The notes: generated by a model from the sequence alone, not told the origin. A DNA stretch of 64,000 nucleotides from Anaerofilum hominis (GCF_014287275.1 NZ_JACONZ010000003.1:310001-374000), one strand, 5' to 3'. Shown: positions 16,836-25,766, numbered from the stretch's first letter. Numbers and translations are program-made.

Positions 16836-16863
16836 GGCGCGCTGACAAAAGCGCGCCCTTTTT
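16836..16863 (+). terminator. Terminator of the AbrB-type gene
   Basis: GGCGCGC / GCGCGCC stem, eight-base loop, then CTTTTT, 28 bases after the stop codon. Confidence 0.85.
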
Positions 16864-17334
16864 ATGTTTTGCCTGCGGGGGCCCGGCGCGGAAAAAGCGC
16901 CTGCCCGCCCGGGCGCGGCAAGAAGGGAACCGCCGGACGGGGAGCTGCCGGCGGGACGAAAGGGGCGCCGCGCTTTTGGGACCGGGCGCCGTCAGGGCGG
17001 CGCGGCAGGGGGCGTGCTCTGCCGGGCGCTGCCGCTGCGGCAGTGGCCCCGCGGCCGGCCAAAGAGATCTCCCACGGCCTTTTTCTCCGGCCGCCGCACG
17101 CGCGCGGGCAAAAATATCCCCCGCGCGCGAAAGAAAAGGCCTGCATGCCCTTGACGCGGGCGGGCGGGATGTGCTATAGTTAATTCACCTCTTTGCAGGT
17201 CTATTTTTTTGTGCCTATTTTTTGACGCAAAAAGCGGGCCCGCTACTTTAAAAAAGAGGGAGGCCAGCCCGCCGTGACCGCGCTTTGCGGGGGCGGCAGA
17301 GGCGAAACGAACCGTTTAATGGAGGTGCCGAAGA
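16864..17334. other. GC-rich intergenic stretch with the ribosomal operon promoter
   Basis: No supportable gene. Frames on both strands are compositional only. The 3' part carries the rpmG-secE-nusG promoter and a leader of about 150 bases. Confidence 0.6.
17151..17180 (+). promoter_or_regulatory. Promoter of the rpmG-secE-nusG-rplK-rplA operon
   Basis: TTGACG (17151-17156), 18-base spacer, TATAGT (17175-17180). A second possible start is TTGACG (17222-17227) with TACTTT (17244-17249), nearer rpmG. Confidence 0.75.
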
Positions 17335-17484
17335 ATGAGAGTCAAAATTACCCTTGCATGCACGGAGTGCAAACAGCGCAACTACAACACCATGAAGAAC
17401 AAGAAGAACAGCCCCGACCGGCTGGAGATGAACAAGTACTGCCGCTTCTGCAAGAAGCACACTCTCCACAGAGAGACGAAGTAA
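17335..17484 (+). CDS. rpmG: Ribosomal protein L33
   Basis: A 49-residue protein of the large ribosomal subunit, too short for most ORF filters but unmistakable: [17 protein letters not shown], then [22 protein letters not shown] and a basic end. Two CxxC pairs (Cys9/Cys12 and Cys36/Cys39) make this the zinc-binding form. ATGGAGGTG ahead of the start provides the Shine-Dalgarno site. It is the first gene of the operon, 15 bases before secE, the usual order in Clostridia. Confidence 0.97.
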   Translation: MRVKITLACTECKQRNYNTMKNKKNSPDRLEMNKYCRFCKKHTLHRETK

Positions 17485-17499
17485 GAAAGGCGGAGAACA

Positions 17500-17775
17500 A
17501 TGGCTGAAAAGGCTGAAAAAGCCGTCAAGACGGAAAAGCCCGCCAAGACGGAAAAGAAAGAGAAGAAGCCGTTTTTCCTCATCCGCTTCTTCCGCTCGAT
17601 CAAAAAGTTCTTCCGCGATACCTTCACCGAGATGAAGAAGATCGTCTGGCCCAGCAAAAAGCAGGTCATCAACAATACGCTGGTCGTCATTGCCGTGGTG
17701 ATCGTCGCCGGGCTGGTGATCTTCGGCCTGGACAACCTGTTCGGCCTGATCCTGAAGCTGATCCTGCGCACCTGA
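17500..17775 (+). CDS. secE: Preprotein translocase subunit SecE
   Basis: A single-spanning subunit of the SecYEG channel. The 91 residues have a Lys/Glu-rich N-terminal extension (about 1-24), the conserved amphipathic part FFRDTFTEMKKIVWPSKKQ (about 38-56), and one membrane helix (about 58-85: NTLVVIAVVIVAGLVIFGLD). It sits between rpmG and nusG. GGCGGAG supplies the ribosome-binding site. The charged extension is longer than in minimal SecE proteins but common in Firmicutes. Confidence 0.95.
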   Translation: MAEKAEKAVKTEKPAKTEKKEKKPFFLIRFFRSIKKFFRDTFTEMKKIVWPSKKQVINNTLVVIAVVIVAGLVIFGLDNLFGLILKLILRT

Positions 17776-17808
17776 TAAGGGCGCGGCGCAATGAAAGGGG
17801 AGACGGAG

Positions 17809-18327
17809 ATGGCAGAAGAAGGTCTGTGGTATGTGGTGCATACCTATTCCGGCTATGAAAACAAGGTCGCGCAGAACCTGGAGACCCTGGTGGAGAACCG
17901 CCGCCTCCATGATCTGATCCAGGAGGTCAAGGTGCCCACCGAGATCGTCCCCGAGATCAAGGACGGCGTCAAGCGCGAGGTGGAGCGCAAGCTCTTTCCG
18001 GGCTATGTGCTGGTCAAGATGGTCATGACCGACGATTCCTGGTATGTGGTGCGCAACACCCGCGGGGTCACCGGCTTTGTGGGCCCCTCTTCCAAGCCGA
18101 TCCCCCTGACCCAGGCGGAAGTCGACGCGCTGGGCGTGGAGACGCACGAGGCGCAGGTGGATTACAAGGTGGGGGACAACGTCGAGGTCACCGCCGGCCC
18201 GCTGGAGGGCTTCATCGGCCTGGTGGAAGAGATCGATATGGAAAAACAGAAGGTCAAGGTCAAGGTCTCCATGTTTGGGCGCGAGACGTCCGCGGAGCTG
18301 GACCTGTCGCAGGTGAAACCCCTGTAA
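17809..18327 (+). CDS. nusG: Transcription termination/antitermination factor NusG
   Basis: A 172-residue elongation factor that binds RNA polymerase and, through its KOW domain, other partners such as Rho or S10. The NGN domain is residues 1-~110 (WYVVHTYSGYENKVAQNLE, then FPGYVLVKM and GVTGFVG), and the KOW domain follows (GDNVEVTAGPLEGFIGLVEE). The start is ATG 17809, since GGGGAG lies 6 bases upstream; an in-frame ATG six codons earlier overlaps that site. The start lies 33 bases after secE. Confidence 0.97.
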   Translation: MAEEGLWYVVHTYSGYENKVAQNLETLVENRRLHDLIQEVKVPTEIVPEIKDGVKREVERKLFPGYVLVKMVMTDDSWYVVRNTRGVTGFVGPSSKPIPLTQAEVDALGVETHEAQVDYKVGDNVEVTAGPLEGFIGLVEEIDMEKQKVKVKVSMFGRETSAELDLSQVKPL

Positions 18328-18344
18328 GTCCGCAATTTTTGCAG

Positions 18345-18390
18345 AAAACCGCTTTTGCGGTTTTTGATAGGAGCCCCTTTTGGGGGCTCC
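18345..18390 (+). promoter_or_regulatory. Two hairpins between nusG and rplK (terminator-like and processing/attenuation candidate)
   Basis: AAAACCGC / GCGG with TTTTT (18345-18365) looks like a weak terminator, and GGAGCCCC / GGGGCTCC (18370-18390) is a second strong stem. Together they could lower read-through from nusG into rplK or mark a processing site. Confidence 0.55.
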
Positions 18391-18450
18391 GTGGGAGGAT
18401 GGGGGACATCCTCATCCGCAACGAACCACAATTTTTTGGAGGTGCAGACA

Positions 18451-18876
18451 ATGGCTCAGAAGGTAGTGGGGTATATTAAACTCCAGATTCCCGCCGGCAA
18501 GGCAACCCCGGCACCGCCCGTTGGTCCCGCTCTCGGCCAGCACGGCGTCAACATCATGTCTTTCACGAAAGAATTCAACGAGCGCACCCAGAAGGATATG
18601 GGCTACATCATCCCCGTGGTGATCACCGTCTATGCCGACCGCTCGTTCAGCTTCATCACCAAGACTCCTCCGGCCCCGGTCCTGATCAAAAAGGCCTGCG
18701 GCATCGAGTCCGGCTCCGGCGCGCCCAACAAGACCAAGGTGGCCACCATCACCAAGGATCAGCTGCGCGAGATCGCCCAGACCAAGATGCCTGACCTGAA
18801 CGCCTCGTCTGTCGAGAGCGCCATGTCCATGATCGCCGGCACCTGCCGCAGCATGGGCGTCAAGGTCGCCGAGTAA
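18451..18876 (+). CDS. rplK: Ribosomal protein L11
   Basis: A 141-residue protein of the GTPase-associated centre of the 50S subunit. It has the family start [33 protein letters not shown], and the C-terminal rRNA-binding domain ending [24 protein letters not shown]. The start is ATG 18451 with TTGGAGGTG 8 bases upstream; an in-frame extension to 18355 reads through the hairpin leader and is rejected. rplA follows after 60 bases. Confidence 0.97.
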   Translation: MAQKVVGYIKLQIPAGKATPAPPVGPALGQHGVNIMSFTKEFNERTQKDMGYIIPVVITVYADRSFSFITKTPPAPVLIKKACGIESGSGAPNKTKVATITKDQLREIAQTKMPDLNASSVESAMSMIAGTCRSMGVKVAE

Positions 18877-18936
18877 GCTTTGCGGACCCGCCAGAAGTGG
18901 GAGGAAATTTCCGATTTAACCACAGGAGGATAGAAT

Positions 18937-19632
18937 ATGAAACACGGTAAAAAGTACGTCGACTCGGCGAAGCTGGTCGACCGCACCAAAACATATGAGG
19001 CCGAGGAGGCCCTGGCGCTGTGCTGCCAGACCGCAAAGGCCAAATTTGACGAGACCGTCGAGCTGCACGTGCGCCTGGGCGTCGACAGCCGCCACGCCGA
19101 CCAGCAGGTCCGCGGCGCCGTCGTGCTGCCCCACGGCACCGGCAAGGACGTGCGGGTCATCGTCATCGCCAAGGGCGACGCCGCCAAGGCGGCCGAGGAC
19201 GCCGGCGCAATGATGGTGGGCGACGAAGAGCTCGCCGCCAAGATCCAGAACGAGGGCTTCATCGATTTTGACGTCCTCATCACCACCCCGAACATGATGG
19301 GCGTCGTGGGCCGCCTGGGCAAGATCCTGGGACCCCGCGGCCTGATGCCGAACCCCAAGGCCGGCACCGTCACCATGGACGTGGGCCGCGCGGTGGCCGA
19401 GGCCAAGGCCGGTAAGATCGAATACCGTCTGGACAAGGCCAACATCATCCATGTGCCCATCGGCAAGGCCTCCTTTGGCGCCGAGAAGCTGGGCGACAAC
19501 CTGAAGACCGTCATGGACGCCATCGTGAAGGCGAAGCCCGCCGCCGCGAAAGGCCAGTATATCAAGAGCGCCACCGTGGCCTCCACCATGGGCCCCGGCG
19601 TCAAGCTGAACAGCGCCCGCTACGGCGCCTGA
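18937..19632 (+). CDS. rplA: Ribosomal protein L1
   Basis: A 231-residue protein of the L1 stalk. It is recognised by [16 protein letters not shown], then the two-domain pattern with [25 protein letters not shown], the signature [19 protein letters not shown], and [13 protein letters not shown]. The start has ACAGGAGGA 6 bases upstream. L1 usually represses the rplK-rplA unit by binding its mRNA; no clear copy of the L1 target was identified here. The operon stops at this gene, since a new promoter follows. Confidence 0.97.
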   Translation: MKHGKKYVDSAKLVDRTKTYEAEEALALCCQTAKAKFDETVELHVRLGVDSRHADQQVRGAVVLPHGTGKDVRVIVIAKGDAAKAAEDAGAMMVGDEELAAKIQNEGFIDFDVLITTPNMMGVVGRLGKILGPRGLMPNPKAGTVTMDVGRAVAEAKAGKIEYRLDKANIIHVPIGKASFGAEKLGDNLKTVMDAIVKAKPAAAKGQYIKSATVASTMGPGVKLNSARYGA

Positions 19633-19643
19633 GCGGCAGGCTC

Positions 19644-19672
19644 TTGACAAACCCCGCAAGAGGGGGTAAAAT
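19644..19672 (+). promoter_or_regulatory. Promoter of rplJ-rplL
   Basis: Consensus TTGACA (19644-19649), 17-base spacer, TAAAAT (19667-19672), starting 11 bases after the rplA stop codon. Confidence 0.85.
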
Positions 19673-19675
19673 AAA

Positions 19676-19806
19676 AAAGCTGTCCAAAGACAGCAGGTAT
19701 CGCCAGATATAAAGGGGTTTTGCCCCGCCTGCCGAGGATGAGCGCTCAAAGATCGCAATGCGACGTTTTGCGCCTCTTCCCGGCTGCCGGGGAGAGGCTT
19801 TTTTAT
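19676..19806 (+). ncRNA. Ribosomal L10 leader with attenuator
   Basis: The 5' leader of rplJ carries AGACAGCAGGT and the distal CCTGCCGAGG, the two conserved halves of the L10-leader kink-turn stem. It ends in a rho-independent hairpin (GCCTCTTCCCGG / CCGGGGAGAGGC with T6, 19771-19806). Binding of the L10(L12)4 complex to such leaders is known to shut down rplJL expression. The placement directly before rplJ fits. Confidence 0.85.
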
Positions 19807-19835
19807 CTGAAAACAGGGAAACGAGGTGAAAAATT

Positions 19836-20348
19836 TTGCCAAGTGAGAAAATTCTGTCCCAGAAACAGGCTTACGTCAAGGAGCTGGAGGAGAAGCTGAA
19901 AAACTCTGTGGCCGGCGTCGTGGTCGACTACAAGGGCATCAGCGTTGCGGACGACACCAAGCTGCGCCGCGAGCTGCGCGAGGCGGGCGTCGAGTACACC
20001 GTCGTCAAGAACACCATGCTGCGCTTTGCGATCGCCGGTCTCGGCTACACCGAGATGGAGAAGGTGCTGGAGGGTTCCACCGCCATCGCGATCTCCAAGG
20101 AGGATCCCATCGCCGCCGCCAAGATCCTGGGCAAGTACGCTGAAGCGTCCAAGGGCAAGTTCTCCATCAAGGCCGGCTATATGGACGGCAAGGAGATGGA
20201 TGTCGCGGGCGTCGAAGAGCTGTCCAAGCTGCCGGGCAAGCAGGAGCTGCTGTCCATGCTGTGCTCCGCGCTGCAGGGCAATATCCGCGGCCTGGCCGTC
20301 GCTCTGAACGCCATTGCCGAGAAGAACGGCGAGGGCGACGCGGCCTGA
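19836..20348 (+). CDS. rplJ: Ribosomal protein L10
   Basis: The 170-residue base of the L7/L12 stalk. The start is TTG at 19836, with GAGGTG 7 bases upstream, giving MPSEKILSQKQAYVKELEEK as in relatives. Core features are VAGVVVDYKGISV, LRRELREAGVEYTVVKNTMLR and the C-terminal helix AALQGNIRGLAVALNAIAEK-like segment that binds L7/L12 dimers. It is co-transcribed with rplL 57 bases downstream and controlled by the L10 leader. Confidence 0.97.
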   Translation: MPSEKILSQKQAYVKELEEKLKNSVAGVVVDYKGISVADDTKLRRELREAGVEYTVVKNTMLRFAIAGLGYTEMEKVLEGSTAIAISKEDPIAAAKILGKYAEASKGKFSIKAGYMDGKEMDVAGVEELSKLPGKQELLSMLCSALQGNIRGLAVALNAIAEKNGEGDAA

Positions 20349-20405
20349 CCTGGTTTGGGCCGCCCCACAACACAAAAAATTTGAACATTATGGAGGGACA
20401 ACATT

Positions 20406-20783
20406 ATGGCTTCCGAGAAGATCACCAACTTTGTTGAAGAAATCAAGACCCTGTCCGTTCTCGAGCTGAACGAGCTGGTCAAGGCTATCGAAGAGGAGTT
20501 CGGCGTTTCCGCCGCTGCTCCCGTCGTCGTTGCCGGCGGCGCTGCCGGCGGTGCCGCTGCCGCTGAGGAGAAGAGCGAGTTTGACGTCGTTCTGGCCGAG
20601 GTCGGCGCCAACAAGATGCAGGTCATCAAGACCGTCAAGGAGATCACCGGCCTGGGCCTGAAAGAGGCCAAGGACCTGGTCGACAACGCCCCGAAGACCC
20701 TGAAAGAGGCTGCTTCCAAGGCGGACGCCGAGGACATCAAGAAGAAGCTGGAAGATGTCGGCGCGAAGATCGAGCTGAAATAA
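20406..20783 (+). CDS. rplL: Ribosomal protein L7/L12
   Basis: A 125-residue stalk protein that recruits translational GTPases. It shows the N-terminal dimerisation helices ([25 protein letters not shown]), an Ala/Gly-rich hinge, and the conserved C-terminal domain [38 protein letters not shown]. Codon choice is highly optimised, as expected for an abundant protein. A strong terminator follows, so rpoB is not part of this transcript. Confidence 0.98.
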   Translation: MASEKITNFVEEIKTLSVLELNELVKAIEEEFGVSAAAPVVVAGGAAGGAAAAEEKSEFDVVLAEVGANKMQVIKTVKEITGLGLKEAKDLVDNAPKTLKEAASKADAEDIKKKLEDVGAKIELK

Positions 20784-20800
20784 GCTTCGTTTCCCCTGTA

Positions 20801-20832
20801 AAAAAAGCCGCGGCCTTTGCCGCGGCTTTTTT
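20801..20832 (+). terminator. Terminator of rplJ-rplL
   Basis: AAAAAAGCCGCGG / CCGCGGCTTTTTT, perfect 13-bp stem with a six-base loop. Confidence 0.95.
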
Positions 20833-21041
20833 GCATCTGCGGCCGGGACAGGGACGCGGAGCCCGGCCGGGCCGCCCGCCTTTTTTTGAGGGGGGCGGCG
20901 CCCCTTTTGCGGCAGGAAAGGGCGGAGCGCCATTGTCCGGGGACGGGAGATGGCCCGGCCGCTGCCTGCTGCCCCGAGACCGCCGCTGCGGCCGCAGGCC
21001 TGCAGACCAAAATGAGAGAGAAGAGAGATCAGGAGATGGAA

Positions 21042-21695
21042 ATGACGGAAGAAAAGGAACAGATCACGATCCGCCGCGAGACAAAGGCCGACCACGCGCG
21101 GGTGGAAGAGATCACCCGGCAGGCCTTTTACAATCTGTATATCCCCGGCTGTGTGGAGCATTACCTCGTCCATATCATGCGCAGCCACCGGGATTTTGTG
21201 CCGGAACTGGACCTGGTGCTGGAGCGCGGCGGCCAGGTGATCGGGAATATCATGTATACGCGCGCCAGCCTGACCGATAGGGACGGAGCGGAGAAGCAGA
21301 TCCTGACCTTTGGCCCGGTCAGCATCCTGCCGGGTCTTCAGCGCAGGGGATATGGCAAGCTGCTGATGGAGGACTCGTTTGCGCGGGCGCTCGCGCTGGG
21401 GTATGAAGCGATCGTGATCTTCGGCAGCCCGGCCAACTATGTGGGGCGCGGGTTTAAAAGCTGCAGGAAGTATCGGGTGTGCGCAGAGGATGGGAGCTAT
21501 CCGGCGGCCATGCTGGTGAAAGAGCTCCGGCCCGGCGCGCTGGAGGGGAAAGACTGGGTCTACCGGGACAGCCCCGTTATGAAGATCGAGGAACAGGAAG
21601 CACAGCGCTTTGACGACGGGCTGGAAAAGATGGAGAAAAAGCAGCAGCCCAGCCAGGAAGAGTTCTATATCCTCAGCCATTCCGTGATCCGGTGA
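21042..21695 (+). CDS. GNAT family N-acetyltransferase (YhbS-like)
   Basis: A 217-residue acetyltransferase. The sequence fits the YhbS group: ITIRRETKADHARVEEITRQAF at the start, FGPVSILPGLQRRGYGKLLM for the acetyl-CoA loop, then AIVIFGSPANYVGRGFKSC, which corresponds to the group's GDPxYYxRFGF. A Glu-rich C-terminal tail of about 40 residues follows. The start is set at ATG 21042 because AGGAG lies 6 bases upstream; ATG 21036 overlaps that site. It stands alone behind the ribosomal terminator. Substrate unknown. Confidence 0.85.
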   Translation: MTEEKEQITIRRETKADHARVEEITRQAFYNLYIPGCVEHYLVHIMRSHRDFVPELDLVLERGGQVIGNIMYTRASLTDRDGAEKQILTFGPVSILPGLQRRGYGKLLMEDSFARALALGYEAIVIFGSPANYVGRGFKSCRKYRVCAEDGSYPAAMLVKELRPGALEGKDWVYRDSPVMKIEEQEAQRFDDGLEKMEKKQQPSQEEFYILSHSVIR

Positions 21696-22813
21696 GCGCC
21701 GTGGCGGCCCTTTTGGGCCCGCGCCCGGAGAGCTTCCCCGATGGGACCGCGCCGCCCTCTGTAAAAGTGCGCGCGGCTGGGCGGCCCAAACAGGATATTT
21801 TGCTGTTTTGTGTTTATGAAGGCCGCCCCTCCCTGTGCGCCTGCCCTTTCCCGCAGAAAAGCGCCGGGCACCCTGCCGCGGTACCGGGGGCGGCAGGGCC
21901 ATCCCTGCGGCCGGCTTGGAATACAAATGGTATTAAAGTATGCAAAAAGTCCAAAAAGGAGCGCGGCGCGGGAAAGAGCGCGGAACGGAAAGAAAGCAGA
22001 GGCCGGGCGCAGCAGATCGCGGTATCCTCTGGACCTGCCGCCGCAGGACGGCGGGGCGGAGGCGCCGGAGCGCGCGCACCCTCACGCGGGACGCCGCCCG
22101 CAGACCGCTTTTGCGGGACGCCTCTCGCCCTTTTTTTGCTGAAAAACAGATACGGCGACAGCCGCGCAAAAGGAAAAGCCCCGTGCATCCTGCGATGCCG
22201 GGGCTTTCTCTGCAAAAGTTACCCTCCCGTTTCGGCCGCTTTGCACAGAGCGGGAACCGAACTGAAACAGGGGCCAAACCCGTTTCGCGGGCCGATGACG
22301 CTTCTTCCCGCCGCCGCGCGTTTGCGGCCGGTTTCACAGCCGGTTTTGTGCAGCGGGCGGCCCCTTTGCCGTCGGCTGCTTCTGAAGCCGGATGGGAAGT
22401 CGCAAGAGCAAAAACGGCGCGGAACAGGTCCGGGCCAGGGCCCAAGACAGTATTTTGGAGCCTTTTGGAAAAAGAAAGGCCGGGCGTTTTTGGGGGAGAC
22501 TCAGGTCTCCCGCTCACTGCTCTGCATCGGCTTTTTTCTTTTTAGGGCAAAAAGTCCGGCGCAAAAAGCCCGGCTGCGGGCAGCTGCCGGCGCAAAACCA
22601 GCGCGGCCCGGACGCGGCGCGCGCAGAGAAAAAGGCGCCGGCCAAGGGCCGGGGGCGCGGCGGCAGTATGACAGCGGAGAGAAGCAGCGCAGGGCCACAC
22701 GCAGAAAGGGTGCAAAACAGACGCTCTGCACCCTCTTTTTACAGCCTGCCGCCCTGTTTTTCCAGGGAGGGACGGCTGAGCTATTTTTTCAGCATGTGGC
22801 CCTGCCCCGTATT
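21696..22813. other. 1.1-kb stretch without a supportable gene, with orphan terminator-like hairpins
   Basis: Long open frames exist in several registers but are purely compositional and lack ribosome-binding sites. Two terminator-like hairpins occur: 22173-22209 (GAAAAGCCCCG / CGGGGCTTTC) and 22707-22742 (AGGGTGCA / TGCACCCT with T5). Their orientation suggests plus-strand transcripts, possibly small RNAs, but no promoter is convincing. Confidence 0.5.
22707..22742. terminator. Terminator-like hairpin downstream of galM
   Basis: AGGGTGCA / TGCACCCT stem, 12-base loop, T5 on the plus strand. It lies 70 bases beyond the minus-strand galM stop, where its U-tract is poorer. Confidence 0.55.
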
Positions 22814-23857
22814 TCAGCGCGCTGAAAAGGCGTAAACGGTGACCTCATGGTAGATCTCCCCCGCGCGCAGCACGGTCGAGGGAAAGTTTTTGCAGTTGTT
22901 GGCGTTGGGGAAATACTGGGTCTCCAGACAGACCGCCTCGCGGTCGCCGTACCGGCGTCCCCCCTTGCCGGGCGCGGCGTTTTTGTCCATGAAATTGGCA
23001 CTGTAGAGCTGCAGGCCGGGGCAGGTGGTGCGGCAGGTGAGCACGATACCGCTTTGATCTCCCTCCAGCACAGCAGCGGTGGCCAGCTGGCCGGCTGCCT
23101 TGTTCAGCGCGAAGTTGTGGTCGTAGCCGCCGCCGAAGCCCATCTGTTCGTCCTGCGCGCCAATCCGCTCTGCCAGGGTGTGAAATTCCCGAAAATCAAA
23201 CGGGGTGCCGTCCACCGGCATCAGCGCGCCGGTGGGAAGCGAGTCCGCGTCCATCGCGGTGATGGCATCCGCGTCGATGCGCAGCCGGTGCGCCATGGCG
23301 TCGCCGCCGCCGTTGAGGTTGAAATAGCTGTGGTTGGTGAGGTTGACCACCGTGTCTTTGCTGGCGGACGCGCGGTAGTCCAGCGTCAGGGCCCCCGCCT
23401 CGTCCAGCGTGTAAGCGGCGGTGAGGGACACCTCACCGGGGAACCCCTCCTCCCCGTCCGGGCTCAGGCAGGAAAAGGCCACGCCGCCCTCCACCTCGCG
23501 GGCGGAAAAAAGCTTTTCATTGAAGCCGTGCAGACCGCCGTGAAGCTGCTTTTTGCCCTCGTTGGCGGTGACCGGCCAGCGCTTGCCGTCGATCTCAATA
23601 AAAGCGCCGCCCAGACGGTTGGCGTTGCGGCCCACCAGCGCGCCCAGATAACCGCCGCTGACGAGGTAACCGTCCAGCCCGGGGTAGCCCAGCACCACGT
23701 CGACCGGCCCGGAGGCCGTGGGCACGCAGATGCTCTGCAGGATGGCGCCGTAATCCAGCGCCGTGACCTGCATACCGGCGCTGTTGGAGATGGTATAAGC
23801 CGTGACGGGCCTGCCGTCCGGCAGCGTTCCAAAGGGGCGGGTGGAGACTGTGATCAA
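22814..23857 (-). CDS. galM: Aldose 1-epimerase (mutarotase)
   Basis: Interconverts alpha and beta anomers of galactose and other aldoses. The 347 residues contain the classic GalM elements: YGAILQSICVP, GRNANRLGGA, the LHGG motif in KKQLHGGLHGFN, the catalytic His in VNLTNHSYFNL, YDHNFAL, and the catalytic Glu in CLETQYFPNANN. The start is TTG 23857, with GGAGG 8 bases upstream, giving MITVSTRPFG; the frame stays open for another 430 bases but that part crosses the promoter. Single gene, no sugar operon attached. Confidence 0.94.
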   Translation of the reverse strand: MITVSTRPFGTLPDGRPVTAYTISNSAGMQVTALDYGAILQSICVPTASGPVDVVLGYPGLDGYLVSGGYLGALVGRNANRLGGAFIEIDGKRWPVTANEGKKQLHGGLHGFNEKLFSAREVEGGVAFSCLSPDGEEGFPGEVSLTAAYTLDEAGALTLDYRASASKDTVVNLTNHSYFNLNGGGDAMAHRLRIDADAITAMDADSLPTGALMPVDGTPFDFREFHTLAERIGAQDEQMGFGGGYDHNFALNKAAGQLATAAVLEGDQSGIVLTCRTTCPGLQLYSANFMDKNAAPGKGGRRYGDREAVCLETQYFPNANNCKNFPSTVLRAGEIYHEVTVYAFSAR

Positions 23858-23908
23858 GAGAAAAACCTCCCTTAAATTCTCAAAAATACGAAAAAACCGA
23901 TCGATTCT

Positions 23909-23937
23909 AGTGTACCTGCCCGGCGGGAGAATGTCAA
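23909..23937 (-). promoter_or_regulatory. Promoter of galM
   Basis: On the minus strand TTGACA (23937-23932), 17-base spacer, TACACT (23914-23909). Confidence 0.7.
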
Positions 23938-24546
23938 TCGGCAGGCGGGCGGGCCCCTTTTTTTCATCCGTCCCGACGGCAAAAATCCCGTCAGTTGCCC
24001 TAAAAGGCGGACCCCATAGAGCCAAAATGAAAACAGGGGATGGACTCAAATGCCAAGCCGTCCGTTTTTTGTATGGCTCACAAACGAGGGGAATGTACCG
24101 CGTTTTGATCTGAGGAAGAACAAACACCATCCCATCACCGAAAAGCAGATAAGCTGTGCGGCCGCCTGTCCGAGCGATTCTATGACCTGTTTCCTGATGA
24201 AAAAGTGGAGAGCCGACCGCTTTGACCGGCGCCAAAAGCCGGATGCCACCAAGGGGGCCAGATACCCGGCGCAAAGAACCCCTGCACATCCTTGGTGCAG
24301 GGGTTCTTTTGGGTTATTTCGATAAAGACCGGTTTGCCCGGCCGGATGTCAACACTGATGTGAAATACCGAGAGGCGGGCAGACTTGTGTCACAGATAGG
24401 CCCCGAGGACCAAAGCGCCGCTGCATCCCGGAAAGACCGTCTCTGGCGACGTCTCGATCGGGAGCGGTGCTTTGAGCCGGGATCGGAGGCGGGAAAGGCG
24501 GGGGAAGGGGCGCTTTTGACCTGCCGCCGCGGGCCTGCCGGCGGCC
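23938..24546. other. Intergenic stretch between galM and dapL
   Basis: About 600 bases. A 91-codon open frame at 24050-24325 (plus) and overlapping minus-strand frames exist but have no ribosome-binding site or family match I can name. A plus-strand terminator-like hairpin lies at 24273-24312. Confidence 0.5.
24273..24312 (+). terminator. Orphan terminator
   Basis: AAAGAACCCCTGCAC / GTGCAGGGGTTCTTT, 15-bp perfect stem with a seven-base loop and TTTT on the plus strand. No plus-strand gene precedes it. Confidence 0.75.
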
Positions 24547-25740
24547 TCAGCGCAAAAACTCCAGCGTGCGGGGCAGGCGATCGCAGGCCTGTTCCACGCT
24601 GGCCGGGTCGCCGAACGCAGAGAGCCGGAAATACCCCTCGCCCATGGGGCCGAAGCCGATGCCAGGCGTGCCCACCAGATTGCCGTATTGCAGCAGAAAA
24701 TCAAAAAAGCCCCAGGAGGACAGCCCGCGCGGGCATTTCAGCCACAGATAAGGCGAGTGCTGGCCGCCCCAATGGGGCAGGCCGGCCGCCGTGAGGGCCG
24801 CGGCCAGACGACGGCTGTTTTCACGATAGACGGCCAGAGCGCGGGCGGTCTGCTGGCGGCCTGCGGGGCTGTATACAGCCGCCGCGCCGCGCTGCACCAC
24901 ATAGGCTACCCCATTGGACCGGGAGGCCAGCCGCCGCCGCCAGAGCCCCTGCAGCGAGACCCCGCGCACCTGCAGTTCGGTGGGGAAGACCGTGTAGCCG
25001 CAGCGGGTGCCGGTGAACCCGGCCACTTTGGAAAAAGAGCCGATCTCCACCGCACAGTTCTTGGCGCCGGGGATCTCGTAAATGCTGCGCGGCAGCTTGG
25101 GGTCGGTGATAAAGGATTCATAGGCCGAGTCAAAGATCAGCAGCGCCTCGCGGCTGCGGGCATACTCCACCCAGGCCGCCAGCTGGTCCCGGTCATACAC
25201 GGCGCCGGTAGGGTTGGCGGGGCTGCACAGATACACGGCGTCCACCTCTCCGTCGCCTGCGGGAGGCAGGGGCAGAAAACCGTTGGCCTCGGTGCCGGGC
25301 AGCGAGACCGGGCGCATGCCGCGCATGCGGCAGTCGTCCCGCACCGCCGGATAGGTGGGATCGCAGAGCAGCACCGCGCCCCCCGGCGCAAACAGGTCGA
25401 AGATGCCGCCGAGATCGGTCTTGGCCCCGTCGCTGATAAAGATGTCCCGCGGCGGCACCGGCGCGCCGCGCTGGGTCAGGGCGGCGGCGACGGCCTGACG
25501 CAGAAACTGATATCCCTGCTCCGGCCCATAGCCGTGAAAGGTCCTCTGCCGGGCCTGATCGGCCACCGCCTGCCGCATGGCCCGGGTCACGGCGGGACAG
25601 ATGGGGCCGCGCACGTCCCCGATGCCCAGCGAGATCAGCCGGGCGTCGGGATTTTGAGAGGCAAAGCGCCGCACGCGGCGGCTGACCTCAGAAAAAACAT
25701 AATCCTCTTCCAGTGCAAGCAGACCATTGTTCAGCTTCAT
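24547..25740 (-). CDS. dapL: LL-diaminopimelate aminotransferase
   Basis: A PLP-dependent class I/II aminotransferase that converts tetrahydrodipicolinate directly to LL-diaminopimelate, the short route to meso-DAP and lysine used by many Clostridia. The 397 residues have LISLGIGDVRGPICPAV, TFHGYGPEQGYQFLR, the DapL-typical ISDGAKTDLGGIFDLF, YLCSPANPTGAVY, FDSAYESFITD, and the PLP lysine in GSFSKVAGFTGTRCGYTV. It is slightly shorter than the ~405-residue norm, mainly between DPTYPAVRDD and SLPGTEANG. The ribosome-binding site (AGGGG) is modest. The YitT gene upstream on the same strand is separated by a hairpin. Confidence 0.93.
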   Translation of the reverse strand: MKLNNGLLALEEDYVFSEVSRRVRRFASQNPDARLISLGIGDVRGPICPAVTRAMRQAVADQARQRTFHGYGPEQGYQFLRQAVAAALTQRGAPVPPRDIFISDGAKTDLGGIFDLFAPGGAVLLCDPTYPAVRDDCRMRGMRPVSLPGTEANGFLPLPPAGDGEVDAVYLCSPANPTGAVYDRDQLAAWVEYARSREALLIFDSAYESFITDPKLPRSIYEIPGAKNCAVEIGSFSKVAGFTGTRCGYTVFPTELQVRGVSLQGLWRRRLASRSNGVAYVVQRGAAAVYSPAGRQQTARALAVYRENSRRLAAALTAAGLPHWGGQHSPYLWLKCPRGLSSWGFFDFLLQYGNLVGTPGIGFGPMGEGYFRLSAFGDPASVEQACDRLPRTLEFLR

Positions 25741-25766
25741 CGCAAAAACCCCTGTGCAGCAAAATC

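Noticed and set aside
21692..22835. Overlapping open frames of up to 377 codons in several registers
   Set aside because: All frames are open because of high GC; residues are compositional (Arg, Ala, Gly, Pro, Lys) and no start site is seen.
24050..24325. A 91-codon plus-strand frame before an orphan terminator
   Set aside because: No ribosome-binding site or family. A competing minus-strand frame covers the same bases. Kept only as a remark in the intergenic entry.
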